Positions 43,414-53,083 of a stretch of 64,000 nucleotides of DNA are shown here, one piece after another; positions within the stretch are counted from its first letter, which is position 1; the number at the start of each line of letters is the position of its first letter. The stretch comes from Bdellovibrionales bacterium (lineage in GTDB: Bacteria; Bdellovibrionota; Bdellovibrionia; Bdellovibrionales; UBA1609). The stretch lies in NCBI GenBank assembly GCA_019695175.1, contig JAIBAM010000005.1, positions 36,123 to 100,122 on the forward strand, written 5' to 3'. The position numbers and the translations under genes are program-made. The notes below the pieces were generated by a model. That model had not been told where the DNA came from, did not search any database, and saw only the letters and a list, made by a program, of their open reading frames with translations.

Positions 43414-46400
43414 ATGGCTTCATTTCAACGACTTATTTTCGTTCAAATTTTATTTGTTTCATTAAACACCGTCAGAGCTCAAGCCACACAAATCCTGAGC
43501 TTCTTTCCGACAGGTTCAGTAAAGCACGTTCAGCAGGTAACGGTGCGTTTTTCAGACGACATGGTAGCAATGGGTGATCCAAGTATCAAAGTGGATCCGT
43601 TCACAATTATTTGTAGTCCTGCCACAGAAAAAAAACCTCCATTGCATCGCAGAAATTCAACCCATCTAGAAACACCTAAATACACGACACGATGGGCTGA
43701 TAGTAGAAATTGGGTATTAGACTTTGAAAAACCACTTGGGACCGGCATTCATTGTGAATTTAAATTAAAACCAGATACAAAAAGTTTATCTGAATCAAAT
43801 ATGGAGGGCTCAGATAAATATGGTTTTTCGACTTCGGGACCAGCACTTTTGGGTGTGGCCCCAATTTATAAGAATATTGAACCCGACCAATATTTTGTTG
43901 TACTCACAGATGGCGCTATTGAACAGAAGTCACTTGAATCATTGGTTTATTTTGAAGTTGAAGGTATGCCAGATAAAGTCGAGGTTAAAGTTGTCTCTGG
44001 CAAAGATCGTGAGGGTACTATCAAAGCTGCCGTGAAAGAAAATTGGCGGTGGTATTCCTATTTCAAGCTCATCAAGTCCAAATCACTTAAACCCTTTTCA
44101 CAAATCCGTGAGATGGAAAACTTCATCGTTTTATCTGGGAACAGAAGGTTTCCAGAGGGAGCAAAAGTGATTTTACATTGGCCAAAAGGTATTCTCTCTA
44201 AAACTGGCCTTCCGAGCGAAGAAGCACAGTTCTTCGACTTTAAAGTCATTGAACCTTTTCAAGCCAAGTTCTCCTGTGAAAGAGCCATAGCAGATCGTCC
44301 GTGCAATCCCATCCTTGATATGCAAGTGAACTTTTCTAAAAATTTACCTTTAAAATCCCTTAAAGGAACAAAACTGGTCTCCGATGATGGAAAGATCTGG
44401 ATTCCTCATGAACTCAACCATGACAATCAAAGCAAAAATATCACAGAAAATTTAGTTCCCTCCCCAAGATCCAAGGACAAAGTAAAACCACCTGACAACA
44501 ATGAAGAAGAACTGATTGATAAATTAACTTTTAAAGCACCGTTCCCAGATTCTACAAAGTTTAAATTGATTCTTACTGGAAATCTTAAGGATGAATTGGG
44601 GCGAACCCTTGCTAATCAGAATAAATATCCTCTGGAAGTGAGTACAGATACATATTCACCACTGATAAAGTTCCCTGCCTCATTTGGAATTCTTGAACTC
44701 AAAGCTGAACCCATATTGCCAGTAAGTGTGCGAAATATTGAAAAACAAATGGCTATCGAGCAAATATCAATTGAAGGCAAAACCTTCAATCTTACTAGCC
44801 AGTCAAAAATCTCAGAGATCATCAGTTGGTATCACAAAGTCTTAAGGAAAGAAAATGATGATAACCTGAGAACATCCTCCATACTGGAAGGACAGGGAAC
44901 AAAATTTCAAATAACAAAGCCTCTTGGGGAACGAGAATTTGAACTTGTCGGTATTCCTCTCAAAAAACCAGGATTTTATGTTATTGAAATGGTAAGTCCA
45001 CGTCTGGGTGCAACTTTGATTGGATCCAAACCCATGTACGTTGCATCTGCCGCACTTGTTACCGATATGGCTGTACATTTTAAGAAGGGTCGTGAATCCT
45101 CCTTAGTTTGGGTTACCCAGCTCTCAACCGCAAAACCGGTGAGCGGAGCCAAGGTCGCCATATTAGATATTTCAGGTAAAGAACTCACGAAAGGAATGAC
45201 TAATAACCAAGGTTTTTTACGATTGGATAAAGTCAAATACCCTTGTGAACCAAGTGATGATGAAAATGGTGATGGTGAGAGCGTCCGCTATAAAAGCTGT
45301 GAGGTTTTTGCTTTTGCACAAAAGAATGACGACATGTCTTTTTCGTCGAGCCAATGGTCTAAAGGTATAGAAGAATTCCGTTTTAATGTACCCACCGAAT
45401 ATCTCTCCCGCCAATGGGGCCCGATTGCCCTTCACACAATTTTAGATCGCATGGTCGCCCAACCGGGAGATTTGGTTCAAATGAAACATGTCCTGCGTGA
45501 ACATAGAGAAAATGGATTCGCAATGATAAACCAAAGACGATTGCCCAAGCGGGTTCTCATTGTTCACCATGGAAGTCTGAAAACTTATACACTACCTTTT
45601 GAATTCGACAAAGAGACGGGAACTGCCATAGGAAAATTCACCATTCCAAAAGATGCAACGCTAGGTCGATATACAATTTATCTCTCAAATAAGGGGCAAC
45701 TACCCAACCAGAACTCAGAAGAAAATGATTCCCTGGATTGGACAGCACAAGAGACCGGCCATTTTATCGTTAGCGAATACCGCTTGCCACTCATGAAAGC
45801 GACAATAAATATTCAAGGGAAACCACTCGTGCAGCCTTCTGCTGTCAAAGCAGATTTATCGGCAAGTTATCTTTCCGGGGGACCAGCTAAGGATTTAAAA
45901 ATAAAACTTCGCTCCAGTATTAAATCTATTTTATTTACACCAGATATTCCTGGTGGAGCCAACTACAATTTTTTTGCAACCCCTGTAAAAGAAGGAATTC
46001 TTGATTCTGAAAATCATGAGGCACCAGAAGAAGCTTTCTTAAAAGTTCAAAACCTAACCCTCAATAAAGAGGGTGGACTTTTGGCTACTATTTCAGAGCT
46101 GCCTTCACTAACCAAAATTCAACAACTCGCAATTGAAATGGAATATACAGACCCCAATGGTGAGATCAAAACAACAGCTGCACAAACTCCTATCTTCCCA
46201 GCCAATTATGTGGTCGGCCTACGCTCAGACAGCTGGCACACACAACCTGGAAAAACCAAAGTCATGGGGGTCATTACTGACAATTTGGGTCAACCTCAAG
46301 GTGGACGTTCTTACATTGTTGAAGCCTATCACACCAATTACATTACCCATCGAAAGCGACTCGTCGGAGGCTTTTACTCCTACGACTCAAAATCTGAAGT

Positions 46401-49296
46401 GATAGCGTTAGGCAAAGTTTGCCAAGGAAAAAGCGACACCAAGGGACGTTTTCAATGTGAACCGCAAAAGCTACCCGTTGGCAGTGTCACTTTGCAAGCC
46501 AAGACTCTTGATGAAAAACGTCGAGCCACTTATGCCTCGGTAAATCTGAGTCTTCACGAAGAAGGCTCAGACAGTTGGTGGGTTCCAAGCGACAGTGATC
46601 GAATTGATATATTACCTGAGAAAAATCGATATGAACCTGGTGACAAAGCAAAACTAGTCATTCTCTCTCCTTACCCTGATTCAACTGTACTTATCACCAT
46701 TGAACGCGAAGGAATTCTTGATTCGTTCGTCACTTATATTCACCGAGACAACCCCGTAGTCGAAGTTCCTCTTAAAGGGAATTATGCACCCAATGTATTT
46801 ATTTCGGCTCTTGTTCTTCGAGGACGAGTCAGTGATCCAAAACCCACCACTCTTCTTGACCTGGCTCGACCTGCAATGAAGATGGGAATTACTGAACTTA
46901 AAGTCGGGTGGAAAGACCATGAACTTTTAGTAACAGTTAAACCCGACAAACGAACCTATAAAACAAGGGATAAAGCACAGGTTACAATTCAAGTAAAAAC
47001 ACCCCGTGGAACGAACTTACCGCCAAATGCAGAAGTTGCAGTTGCTGCCGTGGACGAGGCCTTATTACGACTTAAAGAAAATACCAGTTGGAAGATTCTC
47101 CAGGAGTTGATGGGGCAACGAGGTCTTGCTGTTTCTACAAGTTCAGGACAAAATCAAGTCGTCGGTCGCCGACATTTTGGCTCAAAAGCAAAGCCTCCCG
47201 GTGGAAGCGGTGGATCTCTAACTGCTGATAATCGCGAACTCTTTGAACCAGTTTTACTTTGGCAGCCGAGATTAAAACTCGATTCTTCGGGTGAAGCTAA
47301 AATTACCATACCCCTGAATGATTCGATGACAAGTTTTAGAATTGTAGCTGTCGCAACGGGTGGAGAGGGGTTATTTGGTAATGGATCCGTGACCGTAGAA
47401 TCAGCAAAGGATTTAATAATTTATTCTGGTTTTGCACCTTTAGTCCGAGAAGGCGATCAAATCAAAAACGCCCTCACTTTGCGTAACACCACTGACAAAC
47501 CAATGAAAATCTATCTCGAGGTCAAAGCGAAAGAGCTTAAAGCACTGCCCAACTTTCCTGTAATTGACTTAAAACCAAGTGAAGCACGAACCCTTGATCT
47601 GCCGCTCACAATTCCGCTGGGGTTTAAAGAAATTTCATTTAATATTCAAGCCAAGGACTCCCTTAGTGGAAGCACAGACGCGATAAGCACAAAAGTTCGC
47701 GTCGAACCAGCTGTACCCCCTCGTGTAATTCAGGCCACGCTCTTTCAACTCGACAAAACCTATAAAATACCTATCAAACAATCCGCAAATGCCCTGCCAG
47801 GAAAAGGAGGGCTTGGGATTCAGGCTCAATCCACGCTAATTTCAGGACTTGCAGGTGTAAAAAGATACATGAACGATTATCCTTACAGTTGTCTTGAGCA
47901 AAAAATTTCCAAGGGAATCGTCGCTGAAAACAAAAATGAAATAAACTCTGTTATTGAAACTTTGCCCTTGTATTTCGATAAACATGGACTCTTAAAATTT
48001 TTTCCCATTTCACATTGTGGCTCAGCCCAATTAACCCGGTATGTAATGAATATTCTCATTGAGAATGGATATGAGATCCCACTGGCTACAAGAACGCGAC
48101 TGATTTCTGGCTTGACCACATTTGTACAGGGAAAGTATTCCTGCCAAACTTGGTGGGATGGCCTTGTCAGTGACCAGTACAGTGGAGAGTCTAAGATTCT
48201 TGCGATGGAAACACTCTCGCGCTACAAGGCATTTTCACCCCATTTCCTCTCGACTGTTCAAATAATACCAAATCTGTGGAAAAACGAGACTGCAACAGCT
48301 TGGTTTCAACTTCTTAAACGACAAACTGATATTCCAAATCGCGATGATCAACTCAAGCAAGCTGAAAATATCTTAAGAGCTCGATTCAATTTTCAAGGCT
48401 CCCTGATGACGCTTCAAAACGAATTGGATTGGGAAAGTAAATTAAAGCTATTTACATCATCGGATCAAGAAGCCCTAGGAGTTTTTGGTGTTTCAATTGA
48501 CGAAGCTTCGTGGGGACAGGACGTGGGTCGGATAGCACGAGGAATTGTAGCCAAATTGCGTCTAGGCCATTGGGATACAACAATGGCAAATGCATGGGGA
48601 GTGACACAATTTCGTCGTTTCAGTAACAAGTTCGAGGGAGAAAATGTCACTGGAGAAACAAAGGTTACCGCGGGTGACGTAAGTGGATTATTTAATTGGC
48701 AAACTAGGCCTCATGGTGACCATAAAATTTTAAACTGGCCTAAAGGATCAGAAACCAACAAGGGCTCTCTTCAGTTTAACCATTCGGGCTCTGGAAAACC
48801 TTGGATTCATTTCGAAACAATTTCTGCGATTCCATTAAAAGACCCATTAGAAATGGGTTACAAAATATCTCGCAAGATATTACCCATTGTCCAAACAACT
48901 CCGGGGGTATGGAAGATCGGTGATGTGGCAAATATCGAATTGATTATTACCGCAAAAGCCAATCAACCGTGGGTGGTAGTCCGAGATCCCATTCCTGCGG
49001 GGGCTTCACATTTGGGAACTGGCCTAGATGGTTCCTCAAAACTTCTGAATCGAACCCCAAAGCTTATTTCACCAAGTGCCGAGGCTCAAAGTTGGCCGAC
49101 AGAATACGAAGAAAAATCGCAGGCGAATTTTATCTCCTACGCAGCGTACTTACCACGTGGCACCTACCGCTTAAATTATCGTGTACGATTAAATTCAGCA
49201 GGAGAATTCAAATTACCACCCTCAAGGGTAGAAGCCATGTATTCACCAGAAACTTTTGGAGAGTCACCAAATGAAAATTGGAACGTCATTCAATAA
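43414..49296 (+). CDS. Bacterial alpha-2-macroglobulin with thioester motif
   Basis: The 1960-residue secreted protein starts with a signal peptide (MASFQRLIFVQILFVSLNTV, likely cleavage near RAQA). The N-terminal half has macroglobulin-type beta domains and an MG2/bait-type segment. The central part contains GGSGGSLTADNRELF, then FEPVLLWQPRLKL and FRIVAVATGG, typical of the alpha-2-macroglobulin domain. The complement-like thioester helical domain has the reactive motif PYSCLEQ with Cys at residue 1493 and Gln at 1496. The family traps attacking proteases in the periplasm. It is followed, with a 26-base overlap, by PBP1C, a pairing well known in bacteria. A GAGGT site precedes the ATG. Confidence 0.93.
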   Translation: MASFQRLIFVQILFVSLNTVRAQATQILSFFPTGSVKHVQQVTVRFSDDMVAMGDPSIKVDPFTIICSPATEKKPPLHRRNSTHLETPKYTTRWADSRNWVLDFEKPLGTGIHCEFKLKPDTKSLSESNMEGSDKYGFSTSGPALLGVAPIYKNIEPDQYFVVLTDGAIEQKSLESLVYFEVEGMPDKVEVKVVSGKDREGTIKAAVKENWRWYSYFKLIKSKSLKPFSQIREMENFIVLSGNRRFPEGAKVILHWPKGILSKTGLPSEEAQFFDFKVIEPFQAKFSCERAIADRPCNPILDMQVNFSKNLPLKSLKGTKLVSDDGKIWIPHELNHDNQSKNITENLVPSPRSKDKVKPPDNNEEELIDKLTFKAPFPDSTKFKLILTGNLKDELGRTLANQNKYPLEVSTDTYSPLIKFPASFGILELKAEPILPVSVRNIEKQMAIEQISIEGKTFNLTSQSKISEIISWYHKVLRKENDDNLRTSSILEGQGTKFQITKPLGEREFELVGIPLKKPGFYVIEMVSPRLGATLIGSKPMYVASAALVTDMAVHFKKGRESSLVWVTQLSTAKPVSGAKVAILDISGKELTKGMTNNQGFLRLDKVKYPCEPSDDENGDGESVRYKSCEVFAFAQKNDDMSFSSSQWSKGIEEFRFNVPTEYLSRQWGPIALHTILDRMVAQPGDLVQMKHVLREHRENGFAMINQRRLPKRVLIVHHGSLKTYTLPFEFDKETGTAIGKFTIPKDATLGRYTIYLSNKGQLPNQNSEENDSLDWTAQETGHFIVSEYRLPLMKATINIQGKPLVQPSAVKADLSASYLSGGPAKDLKIKLRSSIKSILFTPDIPGGANYNFFATPVKEGILDSENHEAPEEAFLKVQNLTLNKEGGLLATISELPSLTKIQQLAIEMEYTDPNGEIKTTAAQTPIFPANYVVGLRSDSWHTQPGKTKVMGVITDNLGQPQGGRSYIVEAYHTNYITHRKRLVGGFYSYDSKSEVIALGKVCQGKSDTKGRFQCEPQKLPVGSVTLQAKTLDEKRRATYASVNLSLHEEGSDSWWVPSDSDRIDILPEKNRYEPGDKAKLVILSPYPDSTVLITIEREGILDSFVTYIHRDNPVVEVPLKGNYAPNVFISALVLRGRVSDPKPTTLLDLARPAMKMGITELKVGWKDHELLVTVKPDKRTYKTRDKAQVTIQVKTPRGTNLPPNAEVAVAAVDEALLRLKENTSWKILQELMGQRGLAVSTSSGQNQVVGRRHFGSKAKPPGGSGGSLTADNRELFEPVLLWQPRLKLDSSGEAKITIPLNDSMTSFRIVAVATGGEGLFGNGSVTVESAKDLIIYSGFAPLVREGDQIKNALTLRNTTDKPMKIYLEVKAKELKALPNFPVIDLKPSEARTLDLPLTIPLGFKEISFNIQAKDSLSGSTDAISTKVRVEPAVPPRVIQATLFQLDKTYKIPIKQSANALPGKGGLGIQAQSTLISGLAGVKRYMNDYPYSCLEQKISKGIVAENKNEINSVIETLPLYFDKHGLLKFFPISHCGSAQLTRYVMNILIENGYEIPLATRTRLISGLTTFVQGKYSCQTWWDGLVSDQYSGESKILAMETLSRYKAFSPHFLSTVQIIPNLWKNETATAWFQLLKRQTDIPNRDDQLKQAENILRARFNFQGSLMTLQNELDWESKLKLFTSSDQEALGVFGVSIDEASWGQDVGRIARGIVAKLRLGHWDTTMANAWGVTQFRRFSNKFEGENVTGETKVTAGDVSGLFNWQTRPHGDHKILNWPKGSETNKGSLQFNHSGSGKPWIHFETISAIPLKDPLEMGYKISRKILPIVQTTPGVWKIGDVANIELIITAKANQPWVVVRDPIPAGASHLGTGLDGSSKLLNRTPKLISPSAEAQSWPTEYEEKSQANFISYAAYLPRGTYRLNYRVRLNSAGEFKLPPSRVEAMYSPETFGESPNENWNVIQ

Positions 49297-51283
49297 AAGT
49301 CGCCTTAAAATTCGTATTTTATTTATTGTCATCCTAGGTGTAGTGACTTTTTTTTTCTCCACAGGGTTTATTTGGCTAACAACAGATCTACAAACCTTTG
49401 TCAGTGTAAAAAAAGAATACCGACCCTCAGATGTCTGGATCGTAGACCACCAAGGATACCCTCTTGAATCTATCCGTACCCAAAATGAAAAAAGAAGCCT
49501 CGAATGGGTTCAGTGGTCTGAAGTCTCTCCTGCCTTCCGCAATCTCTTAGTTGCAGTTGAAGATCGTCGTTTTTATTCACATCCTGGTGTGGATTTTCTC
49601 GCAATATCGATAGCCCTTTGGGAAAGAATCTCAGGCCGCTCCTATCGCGGAGCCAGCACTATTCCAATGCAACTTATTAACCTCCTCAAAGCTCGGACCC
49701 CTTACCATCTTCGCACCTTGAAACAAAAATTCATTCAAATTATTGTAGCGCTCAAACTCAATTCGAAATGGACTAAAGAAGAAATCCTCGAAGCCTACAT
49801 TAATAAAATTTCCTTCCGCGGTGAACTCATTGGACTACGAGCTGCAAGTCTTGGTTATTTTGGAAAAAATCCATCTGGTTTAGTTCAGGAAGAAGCTGCT
49901 CTTCTAATTAGTCTTTTACGATCGCCTAATTCAAGCCCCGCCCTCGTAGCAAAACGTGCTTGCCGTACTTTAGCAGCCACAGATTGTCGGTCATTAGAAA
50001 ATTTAGCTCAACAGGTTTTCTCTCAACCCTATCGACTGCCACGCACACGAGAACTGGTTCCTGTTCTATCTCATTTATTTGTTGAAGATGGCTTGAATAC
50101 CAGTTTGATTCACACCTCACTGGATCATCAAGTTCAAAAACTCGCATTGGATAGCCTGAAGGAGCAGCTTCTCGCACTTCGTCCTCAAAATGTAAACGAC
50201 GGAGCTGTACTTATTCTTGAAACCCAAACGGGTCGAATCATTGCTTATGCTGCCAATGCTGGAGCTGGGGTTGCTTCTGCAGAACAAATTGATGGAGTTC
50301 AATCTCGACGCCAGGCAGGATCAACGATAAAACCGTTTGTTTATGCGACAGCTTTTCAATGGGAAGTTCTTAAACCTGAATCCCTCATTGAAGATTCTCC
50401 CGCAGACATATCGATTTCCCAGGGTCAGGTCTATCATCCCAAAAATTACGATACGATATTTCGTGGATTGGTCAGCGCAGGAGAAGCTCTTGGTTCAAGT
50501 ATGAACGTGCCAGCCGTACGTGCGCTAAAATTAATAGGGGAACCAAAAGTGCTAGATAATTTACGCAAATTAGGTTTTCAACAACTTCAAGACGATGAAT
50601 ACTATGGTCCTAGTCTTGCGTTGGGTGCTATTGACGTAACACTTTGGGAACTAACGCAAGGGTATCGTCAATTCGCCATTAAAAAATCCACCTTCTCAGA
50701 TAAAACTCGTGCTGCCATTTTTAATATCCTTGGCTCCTCAGAGTATCGAAGGTTTACTTTTGGGATGGATAGTATACTCACACTCCCCTTTTCAGCTGCC
50801 GTAAAAACGGGAACAAGTAAAGATATGCGTGACAACTGGTGCATTGGCTGGACACCCCAATATACCGTTGGTGTTTGGATTGGAAATTTCAATGGCGAAC
50901 CGATGTGGAATGTAAGCGGCATGACAGGAGCCGCTCCGATTTGGCGCCGACTTATGTTGGCACTTCACCCCCATCCGACGACAAGTACGGCCACAAAATA
51001 TGAACCTCCTACAAAACCACTTCAACGACGCACAATAAGTCGCATACGTTATCCTGCAGCTAATATGCTCGTAGGTTTTGACCCTGATATTCCTACGGTA
51101 ATACAAAAACTCCCCATTGAAATTGAAAATCCACAGCATGGACATAAACTTTATTTAAACAATCGATTTTTGAGTAAAGCCCAGGAAACCACTCTGTGGC
51201 CAGTTCAACGCGGTCAATATCGTATTGAATTAAAATCTTCTTCGAACCAGCTAATTGACTCTCTAAATTTTGAAGTTCGATAA
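49271..51283 (+). CDS. pbpC: Penicillin-binding protein 1C (transglycosylase/transpeptidase)
   Basis: The 670-residue bifunctional peptidoglycan synthase has an N-terminal membrane anchor (IRILFIVILGVVTFFFSTG). The glycosyltransferase domain has AVEDRRFYSHPGVDF with the catalytic Glu near residue 97, RGASTIPMQLINLL, and KWTKEEILEAYINKI. The transpeptidase domain has the SxxK serine at about 351 (GSTIKPF), SSMNVPA as the SxN motif, and VKTGTS near 512. A C-terminal PBP1C beta domain follows. The ATG at 49271 lies after GGAGAG; a longer frame from 49256 is less likely. It overlaps the alpha-2-macroglobulin gene by 26 bases, consistent with a shared role in repairing or guarding the cell wall. 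Confidence 0.94.
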   Translation: MKIGTSFNKSRLKIRILFIVILGVVTFFFSTGFIWLTTDLQTFVSVKKEYRPSDVWIVDHQGYPLESIRTQNEKRSLEWVQWSEVSPAFRNLLVAVEDRRFYSHPGVDFLAISIALWERISGRSYRGASTIPMQLINLLKARTPYHLRTLKQKFIQIIVALKLNSKWTKEEILEAYINKISFRGELIGLRAASLGYFGKNPSGLVQEEAALLISLLRSPNSSPALVAKRACRTLAATDCRSLENLAQQVFSQPYRLPRTRELVPVLSHLFVEDGLNTSLIHTSLDHQVQKLALDSLKEQLLALRPQNVNDGAVLILETQTGRIIAYAANAGAGVASAEQIDGVQSRRQAGSTIKPFVYATAFQWEVLKPESLIEDSPADISISQGQVYHPKNYDTIFRGLVSAGEALGSSMNVPAVRALKLIGEPKVLDNLRKLGFQQLQDDEYYGPSLALGAIDVTLWELTQGYRQFAIKKSTFSDKTRAAIFNILGSSEYRRFTFGMDSILTLPFSAAVKTGTSKDMRDNWCIGWTPQYTVGVWIGNFNGEPMWNVSGMTGAAPIWRRLMLALHPHPTTSTATKYEPPTKPLQRRTISRIRYPAANMLVGFDPDIPTVIQKLPIEIENPQHGHKLYLNNRFLSKAQETTLWPVQRGQYRIELKSSSNQLIDSLNFEVR

Positions 51284-51443
51284 AAAAATTTAAGAAATTA
51301 TGAACATAATGTAATGAACGATTGCACTATTTCAGCATCCCTTTCACCAATAACTGGCCCTCCCCCGTTTTAGTGGACACAGAATCTAACCAGAACCTCA
51401 CTCCGAAGGATGTTTCGTTTCGGAGACGGTCAGGGAATTTTAG
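51284..51443. other. Spacer after pbpC
   Basis: AT-rich spacer with no called gene or recognisable terminator. A 63-codon frame starting at 51410 lacks protein-like composition and runs out of phase with the better candidate described at 51444. Confidence 0.3.
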
Positions 51444-51654
51444 ATGAACTATCACGACTTTTTAAAAAAATAATTCATCTTTACCAGATCTTATTGAAAC
51501 TAAAAATTTTGATTGGTCTTTGGTTTCTGCTGAGCAAAAAGAAATATTTGAAAAGTATGACCTTATCTATTTTAAGATCCAAAAATTCTCCTATAAATTA
51601 GTCTATTCATTTCCAACGCGAGAAGGTTATTCAGTGACCACCTATTTCAATTGA
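51444..51654 (+). pseudogene. Small protein gene apparently broken in an A-run
   Basis: ATG 51444 reads MNYHDFLKK and stops in a run of seven A at 51463-51469. In the -1 phase after that run a 61-codon open frame reads KNFDWSLVSAEQKEIFEKY, then YFKIQKFSYKLVYSF, and ends at TGA 51652. Six instead of seven A would give a continuous 69-residue protein. The composition is strongly protein-like, so either the gene is decayed, the A-run slips during transcription, or there is a sequencing error. No family is recognised. Confidence 0.4.
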
Positions 51655-52004
51655 GTATGGTTATGGACCCTTTAAGCGAAGTCGCCAATTTTATACGGAC
51701 AAGCCTTAATACTTGACTCCGGCCGGCGAGTGCTATTTGATGTCGCAACATAGGTAACTCGTTGATTTAATTCAATACTCATCGGCTTCGCCTTTTTCAC
51801 TTAAAAATTAACTCTCCTTTTTGAGTAAAAATTTTTAGTAAAACTTTGTGAAGTCAGTAACATCTTACCTAAGATGGGAGTTTTTAACCATCTATCAAGA
51901 GGGCCTATCGAAAATTAAAATGTATAAAATACCCAAGGTCGAAATATCAGTTATAAATTAATTATAATAAATAAAAATTATTTCATAAAATGATGTGATG
52001 AGAA
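51655..52004. other. Non-coding stretch upstream of ung
   Basis: 350 bases with short frames only. The segment around 51715-51735 (GCC/GGC rich) is locally more GC-rich than its surroundings. The AT-rich sequence at 51900-52000 probably contains the ung promoter; no boxes are called. Confidence 0.3.
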
Positions 52005-52709
52005 ATGGATCCGACAGAAAATGTCAAACTAGAACCCAGTTGGAAAAATCGTTTGTTGCCTGAATTCAACAAACCCTACATGGCACAATTGAGAAATTTC
52101 TTAAAAAAAGAGTACTCCCTAAAGAAAACGATCTACCCTCACACAAACCAATACTTTAACGCTTTCAACACCACCCCCTTTGAAAAAGTAAAAGTGGTCA
52201 TTCTGGGACAAGATCCCTACCACGGCCATGGACAGGCCCATGGCTTAAGCTTTTCTGTCCCCGAAAATATTAAAATTCCCCCCTCATTGAGAAATATCTT
52301 TACCGAATTAAAAAACGATCTGGGCCAAGAACCACCTCGTAGTGGAAATCTAACTCAGTGGGCCCATAGTGGCGTCCTGTTATTGAACGCCGTACTGACG
52401 GTTGAAGCCGGACAACCGGGTTCCCACCAAGGCAAAGGCTGGGAAACCTTTACCGATCACGTCGTTGAAGTTCTCAATCACGAGAGAAAGAATTTGGTCT
52501 TTATGCTTTGGGGAAGCTATGCTCAAGAAAAAGGCATTAAAATCAACCGTGAAAAACATCTTGTCCTCATGGCCCCCCATCCTTCGCCTTTTTCTGCACA
52601 TCGAGGGTTTCTGGGATGTAAACATTTTTCAAAAGCAGAAACCTATCTCAAGCAGTTTGGCAATTTAGGTGAGTTTGAAAAAACAAAAAGTATTTTTTCA
52701 TTGTCTTAG
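52005..52709 (+). CDS. ung: Uracil-DNA glycosylase
   Basis: Removes uracil from DNA to start base-excision repair. The 234-residue family-1 enzyme has the water-activating loop GQDPYHGHGQAHGLSFS near residues 68-84 with the catalytic Asp, PSLRNIFTELKND, the uracil-binding strand LLLNAVLTVEAGQPGSH, VFMLWGSYAQEKG, and the minor-groove loop HPSPFSAHRGFLGCKHF with the catalytic His near residue 193. All key residues are intact. It stands alone between two gaps with no co-transcribed partner. Confidence 0.96.
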   Translation: MDPTENVKLEPSWKNRLLPEFNKPYMAQLRNFLKKEYSLKKTIYPHTNQYFNAFNTTPFEKVKVVILGQDPYHGHGQAHGLSFSVPENIKIPPSLRNIFTELKNDLGQEPPRSGNLTQWAHSGVLLLNAVLTVEAGQPGSHQGKGWETFTDHVVEVLNHERKNLVFMLWGSYAQEKGIKINREKHLVLMAPHPSPFSAHRGFLGCKHFSKAETYLKQFGNLGEFEKTKSIFSLS

Positions 52710-53083
52710 ATCTTGGATGCCTAAAGAATTGTCTGAGCTCTTGGTCGCCAAAAAAATTGTCTTTGATATTGGCAGCAAAATTAATTGGCAGCAAAATTAA
52801 TAGTGCAGCTGTAAATATATAACCCAATAGAAAAAATTATCTATAAAGTAAAAATATCGTAGTTCTAGAAACCATTCATAAATTTATTTCAATTTTATAA
52901 AGTCAAAATTATAAAAATAAAGAAATTAATACAGCGTCCAATTAAATTTCTAGACAGAACATCAAAATTAAGAAAGTTTCGGCGCAAAAGTCTCATAAAT
53001 CGAAAAAAAATGAATAAAAAAGTGGATGGAATAGACCTTCGTTTTGATCAAACACGATGGCCATTTTAATATTTTGGGGGTAA
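52710..53083. other. AT-rich gap between ung and the 711-residue secreted protein gene
   Basis: 374 bases. It contains the tandem repeat at 52769-52800 and a 27-codon frame at 52717-52800 that is not called a gene. The rest is very AT-rich, and the end has GGGGG before the next gene. Confidence 0.35.
52769..52800. repeat. Perfect 16-base tandem duplication
   Basis: TTGGCAGCAAAATTAA occurs twice in direct succession (52769-52784 and 52785-52800). It probably arose by replication slippage. Confidence 0.75.

Noticed and set aside
52717..52800. 27-codon frame starting MPKELSELLVAKK after ung
   Set aside because: Too short, and its end lies in a tandem duplication; no homology can be claimed.
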